From the NCBI GenBank assembly GCA_965262485.1, contig OZ253540.1, positions 3,162,001 through 3,226,000 on the forward strand: a stretch of 64,000 nt of DNA, given 5' to 3'. Positions 53,459 to 63,998 of this stretch are shown here, piece by piece. The notes under the pieces were generated by a model. It saw only the letters and a program-made list of their open reading frames with translations, searched no databases and was not told where the DNA came from. This DNA comes from Bin87 sp965262485. Its GTDB lineage: Bacteria; Chloroflexota; Dehalococcoidia; Lucifugimonadales; UBA3495. Each line of letters opens with the position of its first letter. The first letter of the stretch is position 1. Both the position numbers and the translations under genes were made by a program.

Positions 53459-54937
53459 GTGGGCAATTTCTATTCTAATCATACCAGACAGCCCAAACAA
53501 CCCCCGAAAAGCGGCTACGGCTTCCTGGAAGCTGTCGTGACAGGGGTTATTTCTCGCGCTGGAGAGCTGATCGAGATCTTGGATGCGCCCCACAAAGAAG
53601 GCGGCAATCCGGGCTATCTGGCCTTGGCCATGCTCAGCGCCTACGCCATGCAGTTCGCCCTCGGCGAACGCTACGCCAACGCCTTCCTCAACACACTCGA
53701 CAGCAATGCGCACCTACTGGCGATCTGCGGTTTGCCCTGTGCTCCCAGCGAGCGGGCGTACAGCCAATTCAAGAAGTACAAGCTGGCCAATCACAAGGGC
53801 CTGCTACGATCTATCATCGTCGAGATTTTCCTCGAATGCGGCGTGCAGATAGAACGCCTGCGGGCACTGGGCCTCGTACCGGCGAACAAGCCGCCGCTGG
53901 GCGAGTCGCTGGTCATGGACAGCACCGACGTTGAAACCTGGGCACGCCCCGGCAGAACCAGCCGAAAGACCGGCGAGGAAATACCTTCTAAAGACCCTGA
54001 CGCCGAGTGGGGACACCGTACTGCCAAGAACCCGCGCTCCTACAAGTCCCGTTCCAAGAAACGCCGGAACTCCAAGAAAGGCGCGAGCAGCAAGAAGGGC
54101 GATGCCGGCGAAAAGGACAGCAAGGACGAGTCCTACTTCGGCTATAGGGTCAACATCCTGGCTGACGCCAACCACGGTCTGCCGCTGTTCGACGCAACCC
54201 GTCCGGCCAACGCCAGCGACGTGATGGTGATGGTCCAAGACCTAGACGACTGCTTGGCTCTCTACGAGACGCTGGGGCCGCGGTACTTCTTGGGCGACAA
54301 GGGCTACGACAAACTGGAAAACATCCTGCACGCGGTCAGCTTGGGCATGATCCCGATCATCGCCATCCGGCGACCCCCGAAGGGCAAGGAGACGGGCGAG
54401 CGACTTTACGACGGCATCTACTTCGAGGATGGCCGGCCCACCTGCCTTGGCGGTAAGCCGATGGAGTACGTTACAACCGACCCGGAGCAGGGTCACCTGT
54501 TCCGGTGCCCTGCCGAGGGCTGCCATCTCAAAGACAAAGTCCTCTTCACGGGGTTCTGCAAGGACCAGCATTACGAGAAACCCGAGGGTTGGCTGCTGCG
54601 CATAGTAGGGCTACTGCCCCGTTGCTCGGGTGCGTGGAAGACCGAGTACAAGAAGCGGACGACCATCGAGCGGTACTTCAGCAGCGCGAAGCACAGCCGG
54701 CTGATGGATCAGCACCGTTACTTCGGCATCTCCCAGATGTCGTTGCACGTACTGATGTCCATGCTGACCTACCTGGCCACGGCACTGGCTCACCTTCAAG
54801 CCGACGACTACGCCCACATACGACACATGCGGATCAATCTGCCCAAAGCACTACGCAGGGAACAGGAACAGCCGCCGGAGCGAGCCTGCCGCAACCCCGG
54901 TTGCACCTGCTGCGGTAGGTGGCGCGAAGCTGCGTAG
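53459..54937 (+). CDS. DDE transposase (IS4/IS5 superfamily-like)
   Basis: A 492-residue transposase. First Asp in LVMDSTDVETWARPG, second in YFLGDKGYDKLENI, Glu in KKRTTIERYFSSAKHSRLMDQHRYFG. A Cys-containing insert (GHLFRCPAEGCHLKD) lies between the second Asp and the Glu, and a CRNPGCTCCGRW cluster ends the protein. Open reading is intact from a GTG. Fragments of relatives lie at 48732-48850 and about 55090-55170. IS termini were not identified. Confidence 0.8.
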   Translation: MGNFYSNHTRQPKQPPKSGYGFLEAVVTGVISRAGELIEILDAPHKEGGNPGYLALAMLSAYAMQFALGERYANAFLNTLDSNAHLLAICGLPCAPSERAYSQFKKYKLANHKGLLRSIIVEIFLECGVQIERLRALGLVPANKPPLGESLVMDSTDVETWARPGRTSRKTGEEIPSKDPDAEWGHRTAKNPRSYKSRSKKRRNSKKGASSKKGDAGEKDSKDESYFGYRVNILADANHGLPLFDATRPANASDVMVMVQDLDDCLALYETLGPRYFLGDKGYDKLENILHAVSLGMIPIIAIRRPPKGKETGERLYDGIYFEDGRPTCLGGKPMEYVTTDPEQGHLFRCPAEGCHLKDKVLFTGFCKDQHYEKPEGWLLRIVGLLPRCSGAWKTEYKKRTTIERYFSSAKHSRLMDQHRYFGISQMSLHVLMSMLTYLATALAHLQADDYAHIRHMRINLPKALRREQEQPPERACRNPGCTCCGRWREAA

Positions 54938-55386
54938 CATGGGCGCTACTGAGCTTCCACGGCTGACAGTCGACGCAGGCTCTGACGACATCCACCGACG
55001 AGCGGAAACAGATTTGCAAGGCTCGAGTAGCCGTTCGAGAGCACGTCCGTAGCACCCCGCGTTCGTCGCCGGCGAGTCAGCATCAGTGCCCAAGCATGGA
55101 GCAGATGAGCCTGCACACACTGATGTCGCAGATGGCGTACATGTCCACCGCAAAAGCCCGCATCAAACGGGCGACAACGCTGGAATTCAGGTCACGACCA
55201 CAAATGTCCAGAGTGAACACCACATCAAAGGCAGATCACACGTCTGATGTGACCCACTCAAGGCTAGCCGACGCTACAATCTACATTGTGGAACAGGTCC
55301 GAAACGATCAGACAAAGCACACCCGGCCACCCCGCTACACTGCGGGCTAAGCTTCGAACGACTCTGGTTACCACAGGAGCTCCCAG
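54938..55386. other. Gap with transposase fragment
   Basis: QMSLHTLMSQMAYMSTAKARIKRAT (about 55100-55175, plus) matches the C-terminal QMSLHVLMSMLTYLATALAHLQA of the 53459 transposase, so it is a remnant of another copy. No other gene. Confidence 0.6.
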
Positions 55387-58300
55387 ATGCCCATTGCCAA
55401 CATTCAGGACGCCCGCGAGGTTGAGCGTAGCTTGCAGGCCATCCTGTCAGCCCCCGACGCCGACGCCACAGCACAGGCCATCCACACCCTGTTCGTAGAA
55501 ACCCTCGACTACGAGTACGCCGACCGATTGGTTCCGCTGAACGACGCCGACCCCAACCTGCCGTCCGACGCCCGCCTGCTCGCCCGACGCGACGGAATCA
55601 GCGCGCTGTACGTCCCGCTGGACAACTCCAACGGCAACCACGTCACCACTGCGGTAGTGTCCGCCGCAGCCAAGATCATCGGCGACACCATTGCCGACGC
55701 GCCGCTGCTGCTGTTCACCAGCCGTGACCACGATCAACTGCACGTCATCTACCCTGACCTGTCGGGCAGCCAGCCACGCTGCAAAGGATGGTGGCACACC
55801 GGGACCGGCCCAAGCGCACCGTGGTCCAGCAGATCGCCAACCTGTGGCACGACTATGGCGTGCTGGGCAAGCCGATGGGCGAAGCCGTGCACAGCGCCTT
55901 CAGCGTCCAGCCGGTAACCGAGGCGTTCTTCAAGTACTACAAAGCCGCCTACGATGACGCCGTAGCACTGCTGGCTCCCCAACTGGGTCAACAGGACGCG
56001 GAACAGTTCACGCAGACGCTGTTCAACCGCCTGCTGTTCGTCCAATTCGTCAGCCGCAAGGGCTGGCTCAAGTTCAACGGCGACACCGACTATCTCAACG
56101 CCCTGTGGCATGACTACCAGACAACACCGAGCGAAACCAACTTCTACCGTGGCCGGCTGAGCACGCTGTTCTTCGCCGGGCTGAACAACCCGCAGTCGCA
56201 GAACCTCAGCGCCGGAGTCCAACCACTCATCGGCGACGTGCCCTTCCTCAACGGCGGCCTGTTCGAGGAAACCGACCTGGACCGTAGCGCCGTGAACGCG
56301 GTGCCGGACGAAGCCGTCGCGCCGTTGCTCACCGACTTGTTCAACCGCTACAACTTCACCGTTACGGAGGCGACGCCGCTGGACACCGAGGTGGCGGTTG
56401 ACCCGGAGATGCTGGGCAAGCTGTTTGAGGAAACCGTCAACGAGCGACACAGCAACGGCGCCTACTATACCCCACGCCCGGTGGTCGCCTTCATGTGCCG
56501 CGAGGCCATCAAGGGCTACCTCAGCGGCAAGGGAATCGCCGGCCTGGACGACGCCAAAATCGCCGACCTGGTAGACCAGCGCAACCCCGATGCCATCACG
56601 CCACAACAGGCGTTGGAAATCGCCAACGCTGTGTCCGGCATGAAAGCCGTTGACCCGGCCTGCGGCTCTGGTGCCTTCCTGCTGGGGATGTTGCAGGAAA
56701 TTCTGGCCCTCAACGACAGCCTGTTCCGCGCCGGCCACACGGCGGAGAGCCTGTATGACCAGAAGCTGGGTATCATCACAGACAACATCTACGGCGTGGA
56801 CAAGGACGTCTTGGCGGTCAGCACCGCCATGCTCCGCCTGTGGCTCAGCCTAGCCGTTGATTTCGACGGCAGCGGGCCACCCAAGCCACTGCCCAACTTG
56901 GACCTGAAGCTGGTAGCCGGTGACGCCATCGCCGGACCCAACCCGGACAGCAAGGCTTTACAACAAGACTGGTTCAAAGTGTACGCGGAGCAAAGCGGCC
57001 TACAGCAGGACATCACCGCCTACACCACCGCCCACGGGCAAGACAAGGCCAATCTGAAGCAGAAGGTGGACGCCACCAAGACGCAGTTGCGTAGCCAACT
57101 GAAAGGTGTTGCGCCTACTGGCGTAGTGGAGTGGCGCATCGACTTCGCCGATGTGATGCTCAACGGAGGCTTCGACGTGGTAATCGCCAACCCGCCCTAC
57201 GTGCGGCAGGAATCAATTACGCCTCAGAAGTACAAGGAAAACTTGGCCAAAGCGTACAAGGACGCCGCAACGCTGCGCTCCGACCTATACTGCTACTTCT
57301 ACGCTCGCGGCCTGCAGCTACTCCGCGACGGCGGGATGCACGTTTTCGTCTGCTCCAACAGCTGGCTGGACGTGGGCTACGGCGCGAAGTTGCAGGAGCA
57401 TCTGCTCAAACGCGCTCACGTGCGGGCCATCTACGAGAGTGCCGTGCAGCGGCAGTTCGCCACCGCCGACATCAACACCGTCATCACCGTCATCCGTAAA
57501 AGCGACACAGTCGGTGACGGCGACCTAACTCGTTTCGTCTCCCTGCGGGCTGAGTTCGACGCCGCCCTGTCCGACCCGGCCAGCCGCCGGGAAATCACGC
57601 AGACCCGTGCCGGCCTGCGGGCTTCCGGCATCATCGGGCGCAAGTTCGTCGGCGACAAGTGGGGCGGCAAATACCTGCGCGCCCCAGACATTTATCACGC
57701 CATCTTGAACAACTACGGCAACCGGCTGGTGCGCCTAGGCGACGTAGCAACGGTGCGGCGTGGCGTAACCACCGGTGCCAACGACTTTTTCTACCTGACG
57801 CCGGAACGCATCGCCGAGTTCGGCATTGAGCCGGAGTACTGCCGTCCGGTAATGACCACGCCGCAGGAATCACGCAGGATCACCGTTGACCCGGCTACGC
57901 TGCCCAAACGCCTGTTTATGTGCCACAACGATAAGGACGCGCTGGCCGGCACCGGGGCACTGGCGTACATCGAATGGGGTGAGGCGCAGGAGTACCACAT
58001 CCGTAGCAGCACGGCATCACGACCTCGGTGGTACGACTTAGGGGAGCGGGATACGGCGCAAATCGCGATGAACTATGTCATCGACACGACCGCCCGAACG
58101 TACTACTTTGAGGACGGCTGTTTGGTACCGAATGTGTTTCACACTGCACGGAGCAAGGACAATCTTCCAGTGAAACTTTGCGCGGTCTTGAACTCCACGT
58201 TTGCACAACTCATCATCAATTTGACGGGACGGGGCAACTTGGGCGGCGGCGCATTGAAGCTGGAGCTTTATGAGTTTGAAAGCCTTACACTGCCCAACCC

Positions 58301-58511
58301 GCAACTGCTGCCGGAAGTAGAACCTGCGGTATTCAACGCCGCGGATTGGGACGTGCTGACACCATCGGCGGCCCGTCGTCGGATTGACGATGCGGTGTTC
58401 GACGCGCTGGGCCTGACGGCCGGCGAGCGCGAAGGGGTGTACGCTGGAGTAACCGAGCTGGTGAAAACCGCCGCCGGCGGGCGCGGAGCGTGTAAAACGG
58501 TCGCCAAGTAG
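55387..58511 (+). CDS. Eco57I-type DNA methyltransferase/restriction enzyme, one frameshift
   Basis: An adenine-specific methylase of the Eco57I/type IIG class. Motif I VDPACGSGAFLLGML and motif IV NPPYVRQE are clear in the long frame (55788-58511), and the C-terminal 350 residues look like a TaqI-C-type target-recognition domain. The N-terminal 135 residues (ATG 55387 with AGGAG) are in another frame; restoring one base near 55776 joins ...YPDLSGSQP to TLQRMVAHRDRPKRTVVQQ. Full product about 1040 residues. PglX-like enzymes of BREX are an alternative relative. Confidence 0.8.
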
Positions 58512-58525
58512 AATTGGAGCGCAAA

Positions 58526-59605
58526 ATGAGCGAGATAAACGAGGGCTTCAAACTCGGCAACGCTGTGATGGACTTGGCGTCCAAAATACTTGGCCCTTCA
58601 TTCACACAACGGCAGGCAAAAGCCGATGCGCAATCCGCGTTACAAGGAGCAATGGCAAGACAACTAGCTGCCTACATAGAGGAATTTCCTAGCAATCCCG
58701 ATGTGCTGGATGAAATCATCTCCTGTGGAGGCAAGATGAACCTCATCAACCTTGCCAAGATAGTGCAGATGGCATCATTCCAGTTGAATGAAACGGCAAC
58801 GCCCGCTCTCATCACGGACGATTGGACCGCCAACTATAAGGAGAAGGCACGCACCTGCTCTGACGAGGAAATGGCCAAACTGTGGGCTCAGTTGTTAGCA
58901 AGCGAGGCGAACGCCCCGGGTTCATACTCCCGAAAGATGGCCAACGTGCTTGCTGACATGGATGCGCATGATGCCAAATCATTTAGTAATCTCTGTCGCT
59001 TCCAGTTGATGGACATGGATAGTAGACACGGGCGTATCTTAGTAATACGTCAACACGGTTTTCATATTTACGAAGAATATGGCGTCACGGCCGATGTTGT
59101 TTATACCTTACAGAATCTTGGGCTAATCACTTTTGGGGGCAATCCCGAAACGAACGGTGACCTAGACGTTATTTTATCCACAGCATTACTCGGTTATAGT
59201 GATGGTATTTTATCGTTTAAATACGTTGATGATTCTAAAATTAACGGTCCAACGGAGCTCAGATACGGCCAGGTTACAAAGTTTCAAGGCCAAGTAAATA
59301 TTGGAGCAGTGAACTTGACCAAGAGCGGGATGGAGTTATCTAATCTCTGCCTTCCACTTAATACTCCGAAGGAATTTGTGGACTGGTTAATTCAGACTTG
59401 GGGTGGATTTGGCACAAATTGCATCGTAACGAAGCAGGATTGGGCTGTAAGGAATCCTGATGGTGGAATTATTCACATTCATCCTGACATAGGTAGAATG
59501 ATTGGGCCTCACGACGAACAGCCAGCACCCTCCAGTTGCTGGTGTTGTTCACACAACAACATACCGTCACATCATTGGAACAAGGAAAAACCGTTAAACG
59601 AGTAA
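58526..59605 (+). CDS. DUF2806-family protein
   Basis: A 359-residue protein. The NYKEKARTCSDEEMAKLWAQLLASEANAPGSYSRK block (about residues 100-135) is the DUF2806 hallmark. GGAG 6 nt before the ATG, 14 bp after the methylase stop, so probably one operon. From about 58990 on, base composition is distinctly more AT-rich than the neighbours, suggesting separate origin. Two Cys pairs (CWCC) lie near the end. Function unknown; family members are often near defence genes. Confidence 0.7.
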   Translation: MSEINEGFKLGNAVMDLASKILGPSFTQRQAKADAQSALQGAMARQLAAYIEEFPSNPDVLDEIISCGGKMNLINLAKIVQMASFQLNETATPALITDDWTANYKEKARTCSDEEMAKLWAQLLASEANAPGSYSRKMANVLADMDAHDAKSFSNLCRFQLMDMDSRHGRILVIRQHGFHIYEEYGVTADVVYTLQNLGLITFGGNPETNGDLDVILSTALLGYSDGILSFKYVDDSKINGPTELRYGQVTKFQGQVNIGAVNLTKSGMELSNLCLPLNTPKEFVDWLIQTWGGFGTNCIVTKQDWAVRNPDGGIIHIHPDIGRMIGPHDEQPAPSSCWCCSHNNIPSHHWNKEKPLNE

Positions 59606-59700
59606 TACCTCATCAACACGGATCTGAACGATCAGTCCACCGCAGAATCCAGGTCCACTCTGAGTGACTCTATCCAGGCAAAGCTGGAGTGAAACTAACC

Positions 59701-59907
59701 ATGACCATCCTCCACGCCCACAGCGACCCGCAGTTCGCCGAGCACCTGCGTTCCATCCTCGCCGAGGCCAACGGCCAGCTCCACAGCGTGGACATCGCTG
59801 TAGGCTACTTCTACCTTTCCGGTTTCACCCAGGTCGCCGACCTGCTGGCGACGCGTCCCGGCAAAGACCGAATCCCTAGTGCCAGCGCATTTCAGGAGCG
59901 CGAATGA
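59701..59907 (+). pseudogene. Truncated PLD-helicase N-terminus copy
   Basis: The first 50 residues (ILHAHSDPQF...DIAVGYFYLSGFTQVADLLA) parallel the start of the helicase that follows (VYHAKTDPDL...DIAVGYFFMSGFAEVVDDLA). The frame then ends within 20 unrelated residues. Its stop overlaps the helicase start by 4 nt (ATGA), so it may still be translated and feed ribosomes to the next gene. Confidence 0.65.
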
Positions 59908-62900
59908 CCGTCTACCACGCCAAAACCGACCCCGACCTGCTGACCCGGCTCAAGCAGATGCTCGGCAGCAGCGCCCGCGCCGACATCGCCGTGGGCTACT
60001 TCTTTATGTCCGGCTTCGCCGAGGTGGTGGACGACCTGGCTCGGCTCAACAAGACCCGCATCCTGGTAGGACGCGCCGACCAACCCACGCTGGAAGCTGT
60101 GGCCGCCGACTTGCGCCAAGCTGACGCCTTGCGGTCCCATCTGGACGCCGAGCAGACTATCTCCCGCCGCCAGCGTCAGGAAGTCGCTACCGTTGCCGTG
60201 TCCGAAATCGCGGAGGGCGTGGCGGCCATGCCCCAGACCGACGCCAACCAGAACGCCGTAGAGCGGCTACGCCAGCTGGTGGCCGCCGGTCTGCTGGAAG
60301 TGCGGGCCTACCCCAAGGAGTTCCTCCACGCCAAAGCCTACCTCTGTTGGTACGACAACCACGCCGAGCCAGGCGCCGCCATGGTCGGCTCCTCCAACCT
60401 CAGCCTGGCCGGCTTCACCGGCAACACCGAACTCAACGTCCGCGTCACCGGCGACGACGAAATGGCGACGCTGAAAGCGTGGTTTGAAAACCTTTGGGCC
60501 GACTCCGTGGACATCAGCGCCCAGGTGGAGCAGAGCCTCACCGTCAGCTGGGCGGTCAAGCAGTACACGCCCTACGCCATCTACCTGAAGGCCCTCTACG
60601 AACTGTACGGCCAGGATCTGGGCAGCGACGCCCCATTGCCGCTGGAACCGGCGCGACAGGTTGACCTGGCCAACTTCCAGCTGGACGCGGTACGGCGGGG
60701 GCTGGACATGATCCGCAACTACGGCGGCTGCTACATCGCCGACGTGGTTGGGTTGGGAAAGACCCACATCGGCGCGGAACTGCTGCGCCAGCTACGGCAG
60801 AGCTATCCTCACGACGGGCCGCCGCTGATCATCTGCCCCGCCGGGATGACCGACACCTGGGAGCGGTTCAACGAACTCTACGGACTCGGCGCAGAAGTGC
60901 TGTCGCAGGCCCGCATCGCGCCGCCGCCCGGCTTGGCGTTCGACCCCGAAACCGAGGAGTACGAGGAGATTTCCACCGGCGTCCGGGGCGTCCAATTGGC
61001 GGATGCCTACCCCTACCGGGAGCCGGTGCTGGTGGACGAGGCACACAACTTCCGCAACGACGTGAACCGTTCCCGCGGCCTGCGGGATTACCTGGAGCGG
61101 GGAGACCACAAGGTCATCCTGCTCAGCGCCACGCCGCAGAACCTGGGGCCGCGGGACATCTACCGGCAGGTGCGACTGTTCCTGGACGAAACGGAGCACG
61201 GCCTGCCCCTGGAACCCCTGGGGCTGGAAGACTACTTCGCCAGCGTGGTCACGTGGCAGCAGTACCGCCGGGAAGTGGACGTCTACTCGGCAGCGTTGGC
61301 GGACCACTTGAAGAGCGGCAGCCATGGTGCGGCACCCAGCGAGCCGGAGCGACCCGACACGCCGCCGGCAGACTTGGCAGACGTGCTGACGCCGGTGTTC
61401 ATTCGCCGCCGCCGAAAGGACATCAAAGAACTGTACGGCGACACCGCGACCATCAACGGCGAGCCCGTGGAATTCCCGGAACCGAGGCTGTCCAACCTGG
61501 AGTACCGGCTGGACCGGGTGTACGCCAAGGCCGGCAACTTCACCGACCTGTTGGCTACTTTGGGACAGCACAAGGCGGCGCGCTACAACCCCACCGAATA
61601 TCTCAGTCCCTCGCAGCGCGGCAGCCAGCGCGGCAGCCAACGCTACGCCGGCCTGTTTCGGGCGCGGGGACGCATCGCCGGCATGATCCAGCACCTGCTG
61701 ATGAAGCGGCTGGAATCCAGCATCGAGGCGTTCCACGCCACGCTGCAATCCATCAGCAACAGCAACCGGAACTTCCGGGCGGCCCTGGCGGCCGGCTACG
61801 TGCCCGTAGGCAGCGTCGCCACCGGCCTGCTGGCCGGTCAGAACTTCGACCCGCAGGAAGCGCTGAACATCCTCCAAAGGGAAGAGGCAGCCCGAACCGC
61901 CAAAACCCATTTCCCAGCCAGCGACTTCGACGTCGCCCGCTGGAACCAAGACTTGGACGCCGACCACGCCGTGCTGACCGACCTGCTGACAAGGATAGCC
62001 AACATCGGTCCGGAGGACGACGACAAACTGGCGACGCTGCAAGCCTTCCTGCAAAAGCCGGCAGTCACCGACGAAAAGGTATTGGTATTCAGTGAGGCGG
62101 AAACCACCGTTGACTACCTGTACCAGCAGCTCAACCCAGATGGAAAGGATCCTACCATAGCCCGACTCAGCGGCAGCAACCGAAACCAAAGGGCCGGCAT
62201 CGTCCGCCGCTTCGCTCCCAACGCCAATCCTTCGGCCAGCGGGCAACAATCAGAGCCGGCAATCAGGGTGCTGATTACCACCGACGTACTGTCGGAAGGG
62301 CAGAACCTACAGGACTGCGCCCGCGTGCTGAACTACGATCTGCACTGGAACCCGGTGCGGCTCATCCAACGCTTCGGACGAGTGGACCGCATCGGTTCGC
62401 CACACGACGCCATCCACCTGCATAACATGATGCCCGACGCCGAACTGGACGAAAGGCTGGGACTTACCGCAACGCTGGGCGACCGCCTGCAAGCGTTCCA
62501 CGACCTGATTGGGCTGGACAACAAGGTACTATCGGAAGAAGAGCAGATCAACGCCAAGGGTATCGGCGTCATCTACGACGAACATCAGCTGCCTGAAATG
62601 AACGACGCCCTGGACGAAGTATCCGCCAACCAGCGGGCCATCGCCCTGCTGGAAAACATCCGCGGCAACGACACGACGCTCTGGCAGAAGATACAGGACC
62701 TACCCGACGGCATCCGCTCGGCAATGGCTATGCGGAACAACGCCAGCGAGAGCCACGACGCGCCGCAGGTCGGCGAAACCGTGGTAATGCTCGCTACCGC
62801 CGAAGCCGTGCGCTGCTACGCAGTGGGCGACGCACTGGCGCCGCGTCCAATCCGGCCGGCGCAGTTCGTAGCAGCGGTAGAATGCGAACCGGACACGCCG

Positions 62901-63293
62901 GCCCAGCCACTGCCGGAGAACACCAATGCGCGGGTTAACGCCTGTGCGGAGGTGTTCACCAAGGACCTGAGTAGGATACTGGGCAACGGGCGGAGGCGCA
63001 CGGGCGGCAACGCACGCAACCGTCAGTTCATCAACCGCCAGCTCAACGGCATTGACACCACGATTGCCGAGCCACTGAGGATCACCGCGTTGCGCCAAGC
63101 GTTCGCCGGCGACCTGCCCAGCGTAGTGGAAAACGAACTGTCAGAGCTACGTCGGCTCAACCTGGAAGGCCATGAGCTGGTGCTCCGGTTGGAACTGCTG
63201 CGAGAACGCTACCGCCTCAACCCAGGGGCGCAGAGCGAATCTGCCGCAACGTCACATATCACACGCATCATCTGTTCCGACGGATTGCAGTGA
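59904..63293 (+). CDS. PLD-nuclease/SNF2-type helicase fusion
   Basis: A 1129-residue protein. Residues 1-200: phospholipase-D-like domain with one HKD half-site (FLHAKAYLCWYDN...MVGSSNLSLAGFTGNTEL). Then an SNF2-like helicase: DVVGLGKTHIGAELL (Walker A), DEAHNF (box II), LLSATPQN (box III), ITTDVLSEGQNLQ and QRFGRVDRIGSPHDAI (motifs V/VI). About 150 extra residues separate the lobes. With the methylase and DUF2806 gene upstream it forms a plausible DNA-defence operon. Confidence 0.85.
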   Translation: MTVYHAKTDPDLLTRLKQMLGSSARADIAVGYFFMSGFAEVVDDLARLNKTRILVGRADQPTLEAVAADLRQADALRSHLDAEQTISRRQRQEVATVAVSEIAEGVAAMPQTDANQNAVERLRQLVAAGLLEVRAYPKEFLHAKAYLCWYDNHAEPGAAMVGSSNLSLAGFTGNTELNVRVTGDDEMATLKAWFENLWADSVDISAQVEQSLTVSWAVKQYTPYAIYLKALYELYGQDLGSDAPLPLEPARQVDLANFQLDAVRRGLDMIRNYGGCYIADVVGLGKTHIGAELLRQLRQSYPHDGPPLIICPAGMTDTWERFNELYGLGAEVLSQARIAPPPGLAFDPETEEYEEISTGVRGVQLADAYPYREPVLVDEAHNFRNDVNRSRGLRDYLERGDHKVILLSATPQNLGPRDIYRQVRLFLDETEHGLPLEPLGLEDYFASVVTWQQYRREVDVYSAALADHLKSGSHGAAPSEPERPDTPPADLADVLTPVFIRRRRKDIKELYGDTATINGEPVEFPEPRLSNLEYRLDRVYAKAGNFTDLLATLGQHKAARYNPTEYLSPSQRGSQRGSQRYAGLFRARGRIAGMIQHLLMKRLESSIEAFHATLQSISNSNRNFRAALAAGYVPVGSVATGLLAGQNFDPQEALNILQREEAARTAKTHFPASDFDVARWNQDLDADHAVLTDLLTRIANIGPEDDDKLATLQAFLQKPAVTDEKVLVFSEAETTVDYLYQQLNPDGKDPTIARLSGSNRNQRAGIVRRFAPNANPSASGQQSEPAIRVLITTDVLSEGQNLQDCARVLNYDLHWNPVRLIQRFGRVDRIGSPHDAIHLHNMMPDAELDERLGLTATLGDRLQAFHDLIGLDNKVLSEEEQINAKGIGVIYDEHQLPEMNDALDEVSANQRAIALLENIRGNDTTLWQKIQDLPDGIRSAMAMRNNASESHDAPQVGETVVMLATAEAVRCYAVGDALAPRPIRPAQFVAAVECEPDTPAQPLPENTNARVNACAEVFTKDLSRILGNGRRRTGGNARNRQFINRQLNGIDTTIAEPLRITALRQAFAGDLPSVVENELSELRRLNLEGHELVLRLELLRERYRLNPGAQSESAATSHITRIICSDGLQ

Positions 63294-63539
63294 AACGCCG
63301 GCGTTGACCAAAGAAGCATCGGCCATTGTCAGAACGCGTGGTAAGCAATTTCGAAACCAGTCCCTACCGACGCTCATGCAGCAATCGCCACGTCCTGCTG
63401 TGCCCCTGTGAGCTCGAAAAACCACGTCGAAACGAGCGAAACGTGAAGACGAAATCCGTCACGATATTAGCCGCTTTCAGCCGCTGATCCAGCAAACCCA
63501 GAGTAGCGAAATCGCCTCATTGAAGGGGACCACGGGTTC

Positions 63540-63998
63540 TTACGAAAACAGGCTGGGTATCCTAGGGTCGCCTCTCAGTGCCCAGGGCCTCGCGCGTTGC
63601 CGCCGCCACATAAACTGACGGAACCACGGGCCGAGCAATGTGCCACCCGGCTGTGCTAGGCCCATTTCGTCTGCAATCACGCGAACCATGTCCCGTTCCT
63701 GCTCGCTCATTGATTTCCATTTGGGTTTCAAAATGAACATGGCCCAGTTCTGCTGCAGCACAATTTCAGACACATACTGGCTTTTCCGAGCGTTTGAGAC
63801 ACGATTGGACAAGAGGTCAGCGACGAGCTTTTGCACTACATTTGCCGGTTTTGCGTGATACGTTATGTAGAAATGATGGCCATCCTTTACGGGCACGATT
63901 GTCAGGGTCATGGGATCACCCATGTGAGAAATCCATACTACAGTTCCACCCACCGCGGGCTCACCTGGCAGAAAAACTTGGAGAGGACAATTTTCGAC
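63540..63998 (-). CDS. Hypothetical protein, start outside window
   Basis: Open frame from the window edge to 63540. It contains WISHMGDPMTLTIVPVKDGHHFYITYHAKP, a Lys/Trp-rich middle and a basic C-terminus RQFMWRRQRARP. In-frame GTG at 63953 could be an internal start. No family recognised. 63294-63539 between this and the helicase has no gene. Confidence 0.5.
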   Translation of the reverse strand, partial: VENCPLQVFLPGEPAVGGTVVWISHMGDPMTLTIVPVKDGHHFYITYHAKPANVVQKLVADLLSNRVSNARKSQYVSEIVLQQNWAMFILKPKWKSMSEQERDMVRVIADEMGLAQPGGTLLGPWFRQFMWRRQRARPWALRGDPRIPSLFS

